Counted from the stretch's first letter, positions 22,260-31,100 are shown. The stretch is DNA of 32,311 nt from CAXSEF01 sp964236535 (GCA_964236535.1 CAXSEF010000029.1:1-32311); one strand, 5' to 3'. The notes: generated from the sequence alone by a model not told the origin. Program-made: numbers and translations.

Positions 22260-22346
22260 CGGAGCCGGGGGGTCGGTTCGGAACAGTGTGCGGGGAACGA
22301 TCGACCGCGTTGCAAAGGCCGGCCGGAGCCGACGGCGGGAACAGGG

Positions 22347-22868
22347 TCAGGTTCGCCGCAGAACGAAGTCCCGATCCTGCCAGCGGCCCACGGGAAAGTC
22401 GTATTCGCCCACCTTCCGGAAGCCATAGGCAGCGTAGAAGCGTTGTGCTCGCAAGTTGCCGGACCATACGCCGACCCATTGCGGGCCGGGCGAGCGCGAC
22501 CTCATCCACTCGAGCGCTGCGGTCATGAGCAGTCCGCCGCAGCCTCGGCCCTGCCTGGATCGCAGGACATAGAGGCGGTTGAGCTCCAGGTGGGACGCGT
22601 CCACCTCAGGGTGGGGCAGGTCGCACGGGCCGGCGTCGGCAAAGCCGATCAGCTCGCCGGCATCCTCGACAACCCAGGTCGCCTGCCGCGGATCGGCGAG
22701 CCTCGCTTTCACGACCGATGGCGCGCTCTTCATCGCCTCGAACGCTGCCACATCCTCCGGGGGATAGGGGATGGCGAAGTCCTCCAGGGACATCTCCCGC
22801 CAGGTGCGGCGTGCCAGAGCCGCCAGGGCCTCCGCTTCGCACAGCTCCGCGCGGCGCAAGTTCAGCAA
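22347..22868 (-). CDS. GNAT family N-acetyltransferase
   Basis: This 173-residue GCN5-related acetyltransferase has the N-terminal strand LNLRRAELCEAEALAALARRTW, the acceptor-side WVVEDAGELIGFADAG, the acetyl-CoA motif A as LNRLYVLRSRQGRGCGGLLM (R/Q-x-x-G-x-G/A pattern in RQGRGCGG) and motif B WVGVWSGNLRAQRFYAAYGFRKVGEYDF. The substrate is unknown. The start codon appears to be TTG at 22868, supported by AGGAGAC 6 bases upstream. It is convergent with cobQ and of lower GC than the cob genes around it, so probably unrelated to B12 synthesis. Confidence 0.88.
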   Translation of the reverse strand: MLNLRRAELCEAEALAALARRTWREMSLEDFAIPYPPEDVAAFEAMKSAPSVVKARLADPRQATWVVEDAGELIGFADAGPCDLPHPEVDASHLELNRLYVLRSRQGRGCGGLLMTAALEWMRSRSPGPQWVGVWSGNLRAQRFYAAYGFRKVGEYDFPVGRWQDRDFVLRRT

Positions 22869-23000
22869 GACTGTGTCTCCTGCCTGGAATCACGTGACTG
22901 TATTGAGCACCGGGCCCCGGACCGACGGGGCCTGAGCCCGGCACGGAAAGAAAACTGATACGTCTGGGAAACGGACAAGCTGGTCGAGTGGGAAGTCGGA

Positions 23001-23018
23001 CGGGGCCTTCCGGCCCCG
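23001..23018 (-). terminator. Terminator-like hairpin after the YfdX gene
   Basis: A 7-bp perfect stem CGGGGCC / GGCCCCG with a 4-base TTCC loop, 16 bases after the YfdX stop. There is no T run on either side, so it is a weak or factor-dependent end, or only an mRNA-stabilising structure. Confidence 0.4.
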
Positions 23019-23033
23019 ACCGATCCTCAAGGG

Positions 23034-23759
23034 TCAGCCGTTGGACTTTGCGGGATGCGCGGCATCCGTCTTCTGGGGCTTCTCGACGAGGACCTCGTTG
23101 TCGAAGCGCATCCCGTCCTCGATGGACTTCAGGGACTGGTTGGCCTCGTAGTACTTGCCCGCGTTGAGTTCGTCGCTCGCCTGTCTGACGCCGGTCATCG
23201 TGGGCTTGAGCGGCGCAACCTCGACGAGAAAATCGACGTCGACATTGGCCAGCTTCAACTCGTCCATCGCGCCCTTCTGGTCGCCCTTGGTCAGCTTCTC
23301 GTTGGCTCTTTTCACGCCCGCAGCCTTTTCCGGCGTGGCCGTGTAGTCCTCGCCGATCGTCATCGCTCCATCGACCGGCAGCCACTCGACCGGCGTCCTG
23401 CCGGCCGTCGCGCTGCTGGTGCTGGCCGTTGCCTGCGCCTTGGCCTGCATCGCGGCCGGCGGCTTCAGATCGGCTTCGGCCCTGGTGAACACCGTCTCGT
23501 CGGACTGGGCCTTGTCGAGCGACGAGATTGCCTTCGCGATACTGGTTTTGGCGTGGTCGATCTGGCCATCAAAGATGTCCAGCCTTACCCTGTGGATGTC
23601 GCGCAACGCACTCTGACCGTCCGCGGAGACCTTGCCGAAGTCCTGGTCGGCGGTCTTCTGTGCGGCGCTTTGCGCTGCGGGCGTCGTTGCGGCCAGGGCG
23701 GGGACTGCGCCCGACATGACCAACGCAGCAGCGAGAGCATAGCCCATCGACTTGGACAC
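23034..23759 (-). CDS. YfdX family periplasmic protein
   Basis: This 241-residue secreted protein has a signal peptide at residues 1-24 (SKSMGYALAAALVMSGAVPALAA). The mature part is helical and matches the YfdX family (PF10938): DFGKVSADGQSALRDIHRVRLDIFDG, AKTSIAKAISSLDKA, the mid-part VEWLPVDGAMTIGEDY and ELKLANVDVDFLVEVAPLKPT near the end. In E. coli yfdX lies downstream of acid-stress genes under EvgA; the molecular role is not settled. The GTG start at 23759 is preferred because AAGGGA lies 7 bases upstream and it begins at the signal peptide; the frame is open to 24008 through repeat sequence. G+C is about 63% in the line at 23281, below the cob genes. Confidence 0.88.
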   Translation of the reverse strand: MSKSMGYALAAALVMSGAVPALAATTPAAQSAAQKTADQDFGKVSADGQSALRDIHRVRLDIFDGQIDHAKTSIAKAISSLDKAQSDETVFTRAEADLKPPAAMQAKAQATASTSSATAGRTPVEWLPVDGAMTIGEDYTATPEKAAGVKRANEKLTKGDQKGAMDELKLANVDVDFLVEVAPLKPTMTGVRQASDELNAGKYYEANQSLKSIEDGMRFDNEVLVEKPQKTDAAHPAKSNG

Positions 23760-23890
23760 AACACGATCCCTTCTGGCTGGTTTCAGCCGCGCTGGAATGC
23801 CGCGGCCAATACCTGAAAAGACGGCCGGCGCGGTCATCGGTTTCATGTAGAATAGTGCATGCCTGGGACAGGCCGCCGGCTTCGATACTG

Positions 23891-24071
23891 CTGGAGGGGT
23901 CCTCAAGGACCGGCCTTGAGCGGAGGCCGGAGGCCGGGCCTCCGGCCTTGTCTTGCCACGTGCCGGCCTGAAACTGCGGGCAGACGCCCGGCGTGCCAGC
24001 GCCGACAAGTGGTTCCCAAAGGGCTCGCCCTTTGGCGGAGTCCAGAGGCGGAGCCTCCGGCCTTGCCTGCT
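23891..24071 (-). repeat. Two tandem inverted hairpin-family repeats at the 3' end of cbiB
   Basis: Right unit (about 24012-24071), minus strand: GCAGGCAAGGCCGGAGGCTC, then CGCCTCTGGACTCCGCCAAA and GGGCGAGCCCTTTGG. Left unit (about 23891-23956) is a variant with stems GGCCGGAGGC-CCG-GCCTCCGGCC and TCAAGGCCGG. The right unit ends at the cbiB stop codon itself (24072-24074). The remainder of the gap up to the YfdX start (23957-24011 and 23760-23890) holds nothing recognised. Confidence 0.85.
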
Positions 24072-25112
24072 TCACGCGATGGCAAGTGCGGCGAGCACGG
24101 CGGCCTGCAGCACGCAGGCGGTGCGGTAGAGCGAGAGGGCGCGGCGCAGGTCGGCCTGGGTGGCGTGGGCGCGGCCGTCGCCCATCCAGGCGTCGTCGAC
24201 GCAGGTGCCGTGGTAGCTGCGCGGGCCGGCGAGGCGCAGGCCGAGGGCGCCGGCCATGGCGGCTTCGGGCCAGCCGGCGTTGGGCGAGCGGTGGCGGGGG
24301 GCGTCGCGCCAGGCGGCGCGGGCGGCGGCGGTCGGGGAGCAGGGCTGGCCGCAGGCCTGGTGGAGTGCTGCGGCGGCGATGATCCACAGTGCTGCGAGGC
24401 GGGCGGCGGGGAGGTTGACGACGTCGTCGAGGCGGGCGGCGGCCCAGCCGTAGGCTTCGTGGCGGGGGGTGCGGTGGCCGATCATGCTGTCGGCGGTGTT
24501 GGCGGCCTTGTAGAGGGCGAGGCCGGGGAGGCCGGCGGCGAGGCCGCAGAGGGCGGGGGCGACGACGGCGTCGGAGAAGTTCTCGGCGAGGCTCTCGATG
24601 GCGGCGCGGGCGATGGCGGTCTCGTCGAGGTGGGCCACGTCGCGGCCGACGATGCGGGCGGCGGCGAGGCGGGCGGCGGCGAGGCGGGCGGCGGCAAGGC
24701 GGGCGGCGGCAAGGCGGGCGTTGGGGCCGGCGGCGTTGGGGGGGTGGCTTGCCGGGGGGGTTCCGGAGGCAGGGTCGAGGGCGGTGGCGACGGCGCGGAC
24801 GTGGGTCCACAGGCTGCGCTGGGCGAGCAGGGTGCTGGCGGCGGTGCAGAGCAGGGCGAGGGCGGCCCAGCGCGGCAGGGTGGCGAGGGCGGCGTGCTGG
24901 GCGAGCCAGGCGGGGCTGGCCGCGGCGGCGAGGGTGACGGCGAGGGCGGCCACGCCGTTGGCGCGGCGGCGGGCGGGGGATAGGCTCGGGCGGTTGAGCG
25001 CGCGCTCCAGCCGGGAGATGCAGGCGCCGATCCAGCTCACGGGGTGGCCGACCGCTTGGAACACGCCGTCCGGATAGCCGAGCGCGGGCTCGATGCAGAG
25101 CGCGCCCAGCAC
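24072..25112 (-). CDS. cbiB: Adenosylcobinamide-phosphate synthase (CbiB/CobD)
   Basis: This 346-residue membrane protein attaches (R)-1-amino-2-propanol or its phosphate to adenosylcobyric acid. Diagnostic parts are EPALGYPDGVFQAVGHPVSW, the IVGRDVAHLDETAIARAAIE segment, SLAENFSDAVVAPALCG, GLALYKAANTADSMIGHR and DDVVNLPAARLAAL. The family normally reads -AR-A---IVGRD; here that junction carries an insertion of about 30 residues including four RLAAA units (residues 133-152), encoded by a 15-base tandem repeat. The start is given as GTG 25112, but the open reading continues upstream (LPTGLDI), so a few more residues are possible. It is divergent from bluB by about 100 bases. Confidence 0.93.
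   Translation of the reverse strand: MLGALCIEPALGYPDGVFQAVGHPVSWIGACISRLERALNRPSLSPARRRANGVAALAVTLAAAASPAWLAQHAALATLPRWAALALLCTAASTLLAQRSLWTHVRAVATALDPASGTPPASHPPNAAGPNARLAAARLAAARLAAARLAAARIVGRDVAHLDETAIARAAIESLAENFSDAVVAPALCGLAAGLPGLALYKAANTADSMIGHRTPRHEAYGWAAARLDDVVNLPAARLAALWIIAAAALHQACGQPCSPTAAARAAWRDAPRHRSPNAGWPEAAMAGALGLRLAGPRSYHGTCVDDAWMGDGRAHATQADLRRALSLYRTACVLQAAVLAALAIA
24657..24716 (-). repeat. 15-bp in-frame tandem repeat (4 units) in cbiB
   Basis: Four near-perfect units of GGCGGCGGCGAGGCG / GGCGGCGGCAAGGCG encode RLAAA four times just before the conserved IVGRD motif. Confidence 0.9.
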
Positions 25113-25213
25113 GATGTCGAGCCCGGTGGGCAGCTGGCCCCTCCCCTGCGCCGTGGCGGCGCTGCGGCGGGTGGTAGCACGGGCGCGGGCGGGGTGCAGG
25201 GGGGCGGGGCGGA

Positions 25214-25939
25214 GTGGGCGTGGCTGCGGCCGCGGCTCCGGCGAGTGGCGTGGGGGTGAGCGGGGTGGTTGGGGTGGATGAAGGGGGGGTGACGGGGGAT
25301 GGCGGGGGGCCGGTGTTCGACGCGCGGTTCCGGGCCGAGCTGCTGGCGCTGTTCGGGTGGCGGCGCGACGTGCGGCGGTTCCGGGCGCAGGCGTTGCCGG
25401 AGGGGGCGCTGGAGCGGCTGATCGAGGTGGCGTGCCTCGCGCCGTCGGTGGGGTTGTGCCAGCCGTGGCGGTTCGTGGTGGTGGAGGATGCCGGGCGGCG
25501 TGCGGGCGTGCGGGCGTTGTTCCGGGAGAGCAACGCGCGGGCGCTGGACGGGTATGGGGGAGAGCGCGCGCGGCGCTATGCGCAGCTCAGGCTGAGCGGG
25601 CTGGAGGAGGCGCCGGCGCAGTTCGCGGTGTTCGCCGAGCGCGGCACCGCGCTGGGGCACGGGCTGGGGCGCGCGACGATGCCGGAGATGGTGGAGTATT
25701 CCGTGGTGACGGCGGTGCACACGCTGTGGCTGGCGGCGCGGGCGGAGGGGCTGGGGCTGGGCTGGGTGTCGATCCTCGATCCGGCGGCGGTGGCGGACGC
25801 GCTTGCGGTGCCGCGGGAGTGGCGGCTGATCGGGTATTTCTGCCTGGGGTTTCCGGCGGCGGAGCGTGCGGTGCCGGAGCTGGAGCGGCTGGGCTGGGAG
25901 CGGCGGCGGCCGTGGTCGGAGTTCGTGGTGCGGCGCTAG
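25214..25939 (+). CDS. bluB: 5,6-dimethylbenzimidazole synthase (BluB)
   Basis: This nitroreductase-fold enzyme breaks down reduced FMN with oxygen to make the lower ligand of vitamin B12. Family landmarks are GWRRDVRRFR, LAPSVGLCQPWRFVVVED, YAQLRLSGLEEAPAQFAVF, ATMPEMVEYSVVTAVHTLWLAARAEGLGLGWVSILDP and LCLGFP-like CLGFPAAERAVPELERLGWE. The maximal frame gives 241 residues; the first 32 or so (Ala/Gly/Val-rich) look non-conserved, so the true start may be a GTG nearer FDARFRAELLALF. With cobO, cobQ and cbiB it indicates aerobic, de novo or late-stage cobalamin synthesis. Confidence 0.94.
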   Translation: MGVAAAAAPASGVGVSGVVGVDEGGVTGDGGGPVFDARFRAELLALFGWRRDVRRFRAQALPEGALERLIEVACLAPSVGLCQPWRFVVVEDAGRRAGVRALFRESNARALDGYGGERARRYAQLRLSGLEEAPAQFAVFAERGTALGHGLGRATMPEMVEYSVVTAVHTLWLAARAEGLGLGWVSILDPAAVADALAVPREWRLIGYFCLGFPAAERAVPELERLGWERRRPWSEFVVRR

Positions 25940-26187
25940 GCGCGTGCGGGGCTCGGGCGCGCGGCGGTCGGGGGTTGCAGGGGCTGCGCGCGCGGCGGGC
26001 GCAGGAGGTGGAGGTGGCGGGGTGGGTTCAGACTTCGGCCGGCGGGTCCGTTCACTCAAGTCCATGTGATCGGGCGGGGCGGCGTTTGCGGGGCCGGGGC
26101 GGAGGCGGGGTGGTAGAGACCCCGGGTGTGATCGGTGGGTTCGCGGCGCGGGAACGCGGTTTGATCCATGGCGCCCCAGGGCGTGAG

Positions 26188-26215
26188 AAAGACCGGGCGG
26201 TCTTCTTGTTTTGTT
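26188..26215. promoter_or_regulatory. Inverted repeat upstream of the XRE gene (operator or terminator)
   Basis: AAGACC-GGGC-GGTCTT (26189-26204) is a perfect 6-bp inverted repeat followed by the T-rich CTTGTTTTGTT on the plus strand, 37 bases before the XRE start codon. It could end the bluB transcript or be the operator where the XRE protein controls its own promoter. The remaining gap from 25940 is GC-rich without a recognised feature. Confidence 0.4.
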
Positions 26216-26241
26216 AGCATGAGTGACGCAGACTGCGGGGC

Positions 26242-26595
26242 ATGTCGCAAGTCCAGGCCGAATCGGAGAGCGTCGGGACGCGCATTCGGCTGTTGCGCCG
26301 GGAGCGCGGGATGACGCAGGACGATCTGGCGGTGGCGACCGGGGTGTCGCGCAGCGCGGTGGCGCAGTGGGAGACCGACCGGGCCGGGCAGGTGCGCGGC
26401 AACCTGAGCCGGATTGCCGACGTTCTGAACATCAGCGTCGAGGTGCTGCTGCACGGCGGGGCGTCGCGGGCGCCGGCGCTGGCTGCGAGCGGCGACGAGC
26501 TGGCGCTGCTGCGGCTGTACCGGGAGTGCGAGCCGGACGACCAGGCGTTCCTGCTGCGCACGGCGCGCAAGCTGGCGATGTCGGCCCGGGCCTGA
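26242..26595 (+). CDS. XRE/Cro-type HTH transcriptional regulator
   Basis: This 117-residue protein has a Cro/C1-type helix-turn-helix at about residues 12-68: TRIRLLRRERGMTQDDLAVATGVSRSAVAQWETDRAGQVRGNLSRIADVLNISVEVLL. The recognition helix is SRSAVAQWE. The C-terminal 45 residues (GDELALLRLYRECEPDDQAFLLRTARKLA) are a short helical tail seen in many small proteobacterial regulators, perhaps for dimerisation. The ATG at 26242 begins exactly at the domain lead; no strong ribosome site is seen (GCGGGG), so leaderless or weak translation is possible. The target is unknown; the inverted repeat at 26189 is a candidate operator. Confidence 0.9.
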   Translation: MSQVQAESESVGTRIRLLRRERGMTQDDLAVATGVSRSAVAQWETDRAGQVRGNLSRIADVLNISVEVLLHGGASRAPALAASGDELALLRLYRECEPDDQAFLLRTARKLAMSARA

Positions 26596-26812
26596 CGGTG
26601 GCAGGCTGCGGCGAGTGGTGCCGGGTCGGCTGACGCGGCGTTGCGGTCCGGGACGGATGGCGTGGCCGGTCGCGTCGCTTCGGGTCCGTGGCCGCACGCC
26701 GGCTGATCCGGCGCGGCGGTTGTCGAACCGCTCGCGGGGTGCGACGACTCGGCCTGGACATGGTGGACGGCCGCGTCGGTGGCGGCGGGTTCGGGCGGTG
26801 ACGGAGGCGGCG

Positions 26813-27880
26813 ATGGGCGGCGTGACGGTTGCGGGTGGCACGGCGGGGCTTGACGAGGCGGCGCGCGAGGAGCTGCGCCGGGCGCTCGACCGGCTGGAGG
26901 CGGGGCGCGGGGTGATCGTGCGGGTCGCCGACCTGATGGGCAGCGCGGTGGGCGGGTTGACCCGGCTCGGCGCGCGCGGGCTGCCGGGGTGGATCGCCGG
27001 GCTGCGGAGCGCGGCGGGCGGGACCGGCGGCGGGGCGGACTCCGTCGCCGCGGCGTCCGGCTGGCGTGGGCGGCGGGCCGGGGTGGCGCGGCTTGCCGGG
27101 CCGAGGGCGGCAGGGTTCGGGCGGTCGCAGAACGAGGCGCCTCGGGGCCTGGCGTTGGAAGTTGCGGCGCCGACGGTCGGGGCACCGGCAGATCGGGCCG
27201 CGAGCGGAGCTGCGGCTTTGGGGGCGCTGGCTTCGTCGCTGCAGGTGCGGGCGCGGGGAGTGGCGGAAGCGGCGCTGGGGCGGGCCTACGACGTGGCGGT
27301 GCTCGGGCTGGCGGACGGCGAGGCCGAGCCGCGGCGGTCCGGGCGGCGGCGTCGCGCGGCGGTGATCGCCTCCGGGGCGGTCGGCGGCTTCGTGGGGATG
27401 ACCGGGTTCGTGCCGGACGCGATGGTGACCACGCTGGCGATCATGCGCGAGATCGCGGCGATCGCGGGCGAGGAGGGCGAGGACCTGGCCGACGAGGCGG
27501 CGCGGCGCGCGTGCCTCGAGGTGTTCGCGCTGCGCGGGGTGTCGGCGCTGCGCGGCGGGCCCGGGCCGGGTGGCGGATCGGGGCTGGGCGGCTCCGCGGC
27601 GGCGGGCGGCGAGTCGGAGCTGGGGTATTTCTCGGCGCGGCTGCTGCTGCAGGGGCGGCCGGTGATGATGCTCGCGCGCGAGGTGGCGGCGCGCTACGGG
27701 GTGACGCTGTCGCGCAAGTTCGCGCTGCAGGCGGTGCCGGTGGCGGGCGCGCTGACCGGGGCTGCGCTGAATGCCGCGTTCCTCGCGCACTACCGCGACC
27801 TGGCGCGGGCGCACTTCGTGATCCGGCGGCTGGAGCGGCGCTTCGGGATGGCGGCGGTGCGGGAGGCGGCCGCGAGGTAG
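26813..27880 (+). CDS. EcsC family protein
   Basis: This 355-residue protein has an N-terminal helix (DEAAREELRRALDRLEAGRGVIVRVADLMG), a Gly/Ala-rich middle of low conservation (about 60-140), then the EcsC domain (PF12787): ALGRAYDVAVLGL, GAVGGFVGMTGFVPDAMVTTLAIMREIAAIAGEEGEDL, ACLEVFAL, YFSARLLL, LAREVAARYGVTLSRKFALQAVPVAGALTGAALNAAFLAHYRDLARAHFVIRRLERRFG. EcsC was named from the Bacillus ecs ABC-transporter operon, but its role is unknown. ATG 26813 has GGAGG 6 bases upstream; a GTG at 26798 is an alternative. No transporter genes are adjacent. The A-type hairpin repeat begins 2 bases after the stop. Confidence 0.88.
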   Translation: MGGVTVAGGTAGLDEAAREELRRALDRLEAGRGVIVRVADLMGSAVGGLTRLGARGLPGWIAGLRSAAGGTGGGADSVAAASGWRGRRAGVARLAGPRAAGFGRSQNEAPRGLALEVAAPTVGAPADRAASGAAALGALASSLQVRARGVAEAALGRAYDVAVLGLADGEAEPRRSGRRRRAAVIASGAVGGFVGMTGFVPDAMVTTLAIMREIAAIAGEEGEDLADEAARRACLEVFALRGVSALRGGPGPGGGSGLGGSAAAGGESELGYFSARLLLQGRPVMMLAREVAARYGVTLSRKFALQAVPVAGALTGAALNAAFLAHYRDLARAHFVIRRLERRFGMAAVREAAAR

Positions 27881-27881
27881 G

Positions 27882-27935
27882 AAGGCCAGAGGCGCTGCCT
27901 CTGGACTCCGCCGGGGCCTGAGGCCCCAGACCCGC
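27882..27935 (+). repeat. Hairpin-family repeat at the 3' end of the EcsC gene
   Basis: AAGGCCAGAGGCGCTGCCTC then TGGACTCCGCC (hairpin A) and a second palindrome GGGGCCTGAGGCCCC. It starts right after the stop codon. Confidence 0.85.
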
Positions 27936-27990
27936 ACATGTTCGGGGGCAACCCCGGACACCGGCTGCTTGCTGGGCGGGCGGAGCCGGT

Positions 27991-28107
27991 CCGAGACCTC
28001 GCTCTGCCGAGTCGGCTGGCGTGTTTTCGCGAGCACCGGAGCGGAGCGGCCTTCTGTGGCCATAAGCACCGGAGCACAGCGAAAGCGCGTCAGATGGCCG
28101 GCAGAGG
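27991..28107 (-). repeat. Second dispersed repeat family, copy 2 (inverted)
   Basis: Read on the minus strand it starts CCTCTGCCGGCCATCTGACG and ends GGCAGAGCGAGGTCTCGG, matching 9945-10060 along its length with scattered substitutions. It lies between the 3' ends of the EcsC gene and the giant adhesin-like gene (stop at 28128). Confidence 0.85.
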
Positions 28108-28127
28108 TGAGTTGCCAGACCGGCGGA

Positions 28128-31100
28128 TCAGGTGAAGCTGGCGGCGGTCAGGTTGGTGACGCCCTGGAAGGTGATGTGGGTGCCGTCGGCCAGGGTGACC
28201 GTGGTGTTGCCGCCGACGACGTTGCGCGAGGCGAAGGCGGCGGCGTCGGCGGTGGCGCCGTAGTAGTCGAGCGAGACCGAGTCCTGGCCGACCTTGAAGT
28301 CGTTGATGACGTTGGCGTTGCCCGAGTCGTTGTTGACGAAGATGTAGGTGTCGGTGCCGGAGCCGCCGGTCATGGTGGCTGAGCCGAGGCCCGCGAAGAC
28401 GACGTCGGTGCCGGAGCCGGCGGTGATCTGGCTGGAGCCGAAGCCGGAGAAGAAGGTGTCGTTCGCGGTCGAGGCGGCGCCGCCGAGGGTGACGTTGCCG
28501 GCGCCGCCGACGGCGAGGACCGCGGCCGATCCGGTGAGGGTGACGACGTTGCCGTCGGCGGCGGTGACGGTGCTGGCGCCGTTGCCGACGGTGATCGCGG
28601 TTCCGGCGGGGGCGCCGTAGAACTCGCCGCCGCCGCTGCCGTCGGTCATGGTGCCGCCGCCGGCGCCGCCGTAGACCAGGGCCGCGCCGGTGCCGCCGGC
28701 GAAGCTGCTGCGGCCGCCGCCGCCCACGTATTCGATGGCGCCGGCGCCGCCGCTGACCTGGCCGCCGTCGCCGTTGCTGCCGAACACGGTCTCGGAGCCG
28801 GCGGCGCCGACGACGGTGCTGGCGTAGGGGCCGCTGATGAAATAGCTGTGGCCGGCGGCGCTGCCGTAGTCGACGACCGCACTTGCCGCGAAGATGGTGT
28901 CGCTGCCGGCGCCCTGCTGGATGGTGTCGTTGCCGCGGGCGGTGATCAGGGTGTTGCCGCTGCCGAGGAAGATGGCGTCCGCGGCGTGGGCCTGGGTGGT
29001 GACGGTGGCCAGGCCGGTGCCGGTGGTGATGGTGCCGCTGCCGGTGCCGCCGAGCACGCTGCCGCCGATCGAGAGGCTGCTGACGTTCTGGCCGGCGCCG
29101 GAGCCGCCGAGGATGGTGTCGTTGGCGCCCATGCCGAGCAGGACGTCGGTGCCGCTGTTGCCGACGAGCAGGACGTTGCCGGCGCCGCCGTCGCTCAGGG
29201 TGAGGCTCATGCTGCCGCCGAGTATCTCGGCCTGGTAGCCCGCGGGCAGGCTGAGGGTGCTGCTGTCGGCGGCGGCGCTCACCTCGAGGACGTTGACGTC
29301 GCCGGCGACGGCCGGGCCGCTGCTGATGCCGTTGCTCGAGGTGATGACGCTGAGCGTGCCGCCCATGGTGGCGAGGATCTGGGCGGCCAGGCTCGAGTAG
29401 AGCGGGCTGACGAACTCGAAGGCCTGGCCGGTGCTGGTGTCGGCGGTGTTGAGCGTGGTCGAGGTGCTGTAGCCGGCCGCTCCGGTGCTGCCGGTGATCG
29501 GGCCGCTGCCGGGGTAGGCGCTGACCGGGGAGCCGGCGTAGCCGCCGGTGCCGCCGCTGTCGGAGACGCCGACCGAGACCTGGGTGCCGCCGGAGCTGGT
29601 GCCGCCGCCCGAGCTGGTGGTGGAGCCGACGACGCCGGAGGTGCCGACCGAGACCGGGGTGCCGCCGGCGCTGGAGCCGCCGGTCGAGGTGGTGGTGGGG
29701 GGGGCGGTGGGAGTGACGACGCCGCTGCCGCCGGTGGGTGTGGCGCCGCCGCCGCTCACGGAGCCGGAGCCGGTGCCGGTGGTGGTGCCGACGGTCGAGC
29801 CGGGGTTGGTCGAGGTGCCGCCGGTGCTGGTGCCGCCGGTGCTGGTTCCGGTGGTGCTGGTGCCGGTGGTGCTGGTGCCGGTGGTGCTGGTGCCGCCGGT
29901 GGAGGTGCTGGTGCCGGTGGTGCTGGTTGCGGCGACGACGCCGATGGTGGTGCCGGAGCCGGTGGCGCTCAGGGTGAAGGTGTCGTTGGCGTAGTTGCCG
30001 GAGAGGCGGACGCTGCCGATCGCCGACGCGCCGTAGTACAGGGTGAGGATGTCGGTGCTGGTGGAAAACGCGGTCGAGCTGACCGCGGCCTGGCCTACGA
30101 ACAGGGTGTTGCCCGGCTGCAGGCCGGCGAGGGTGCCGCCGGGCAGGTAGGAGACGCTGCCGACGTAGAGCAAAGCACCGGTGCCCTGCAGGATGATGGA
30201 CTCGGTGGGGGTGACGGCGCCGGCGAGATGGAGCGTGCTGCCGGACTGGGCGAGCAGGGTTCCGGAGCCGCTGACGGCGCCGAGATAGAGGGTTCCGCCC
30301 TGGGCGGAGATGGTGCCGTTGTTGAGGATGTTGCCGTAGAGGTCGACCTGGCCGGCGCCCTGCAGGGTGACGCCGCTGTCGACGGTGAGGCCGCCGACGG
30401 GGGCGGCGCCGGCGCGGCCGATCTCGATCGAGGCGTTGCCTGCGACGGTGAGCGCGTCGGCGGTGTTGCCGAGCACGAGGCTGTCGAGGCGGATGGTGGC
30501 GTTGCCGCTGGCGGCCAGGGTGGCGCCGCTGGAATTGCCGAGGGTGGTGGTGCCGCCGATCGAGACCTGGGCGGCGCCCTGGGCCGCGAGCGTGCCGTTG
30601 CCGATCGAGGCGGTGGCGGTGCTGAGGCTGCCGGCGGTGACGGTGAGCGCGCCGGTGACCTGCAGCGAGGCGGTGGAGAAGGCGCCGGCGAGGCTGGTGG
30701 TGCCGGGGGCGATCAGGGTGGCGGCGCTGCCGGTGCCGGTGACGACGGTGGCGGACGCGGTGGAGCCGGAGAGCAGGACGGTGCCGGCGCCGGCGGGGGC
30801 CACGGTGGCGGTGGTGCCGGTGGTGCTGTCGGTCCAGTTCGAGGCGGTGCCCCAGTCGGTGCCGGCGTTGGCCCAGACGTAGACGTCGGTGGCGGCGCTT
30901 GGGGTGGGGGCGGCGGGGGGCGTCGTGGTGCTGGTGCCGCCCGTGCTGGTGCCGCCCGTGCTGGTGCCGCCGGTGCTGGTGCNNNNNNNNNNNNNNNNNN
31001 NNNNNNNNNNNNNNNNNNNNNNNNNNNNNNNNNNNNNNNNNNNNNNNNNNNNNNNNNNNNNNNNNNNNNNNNNNNNNNNNNNGTGCTGGTGCCGCCCGTG

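Noticed and set aside
28650..28900. Canonical RTX nonapeptide array in the adhesin C-terminus
   Set aside because: Only scattered GGSG-x-D or GNDTI turns are seen; there is no run of regular GGxGxDxUx repeats, so it is described as loose RTX-like.
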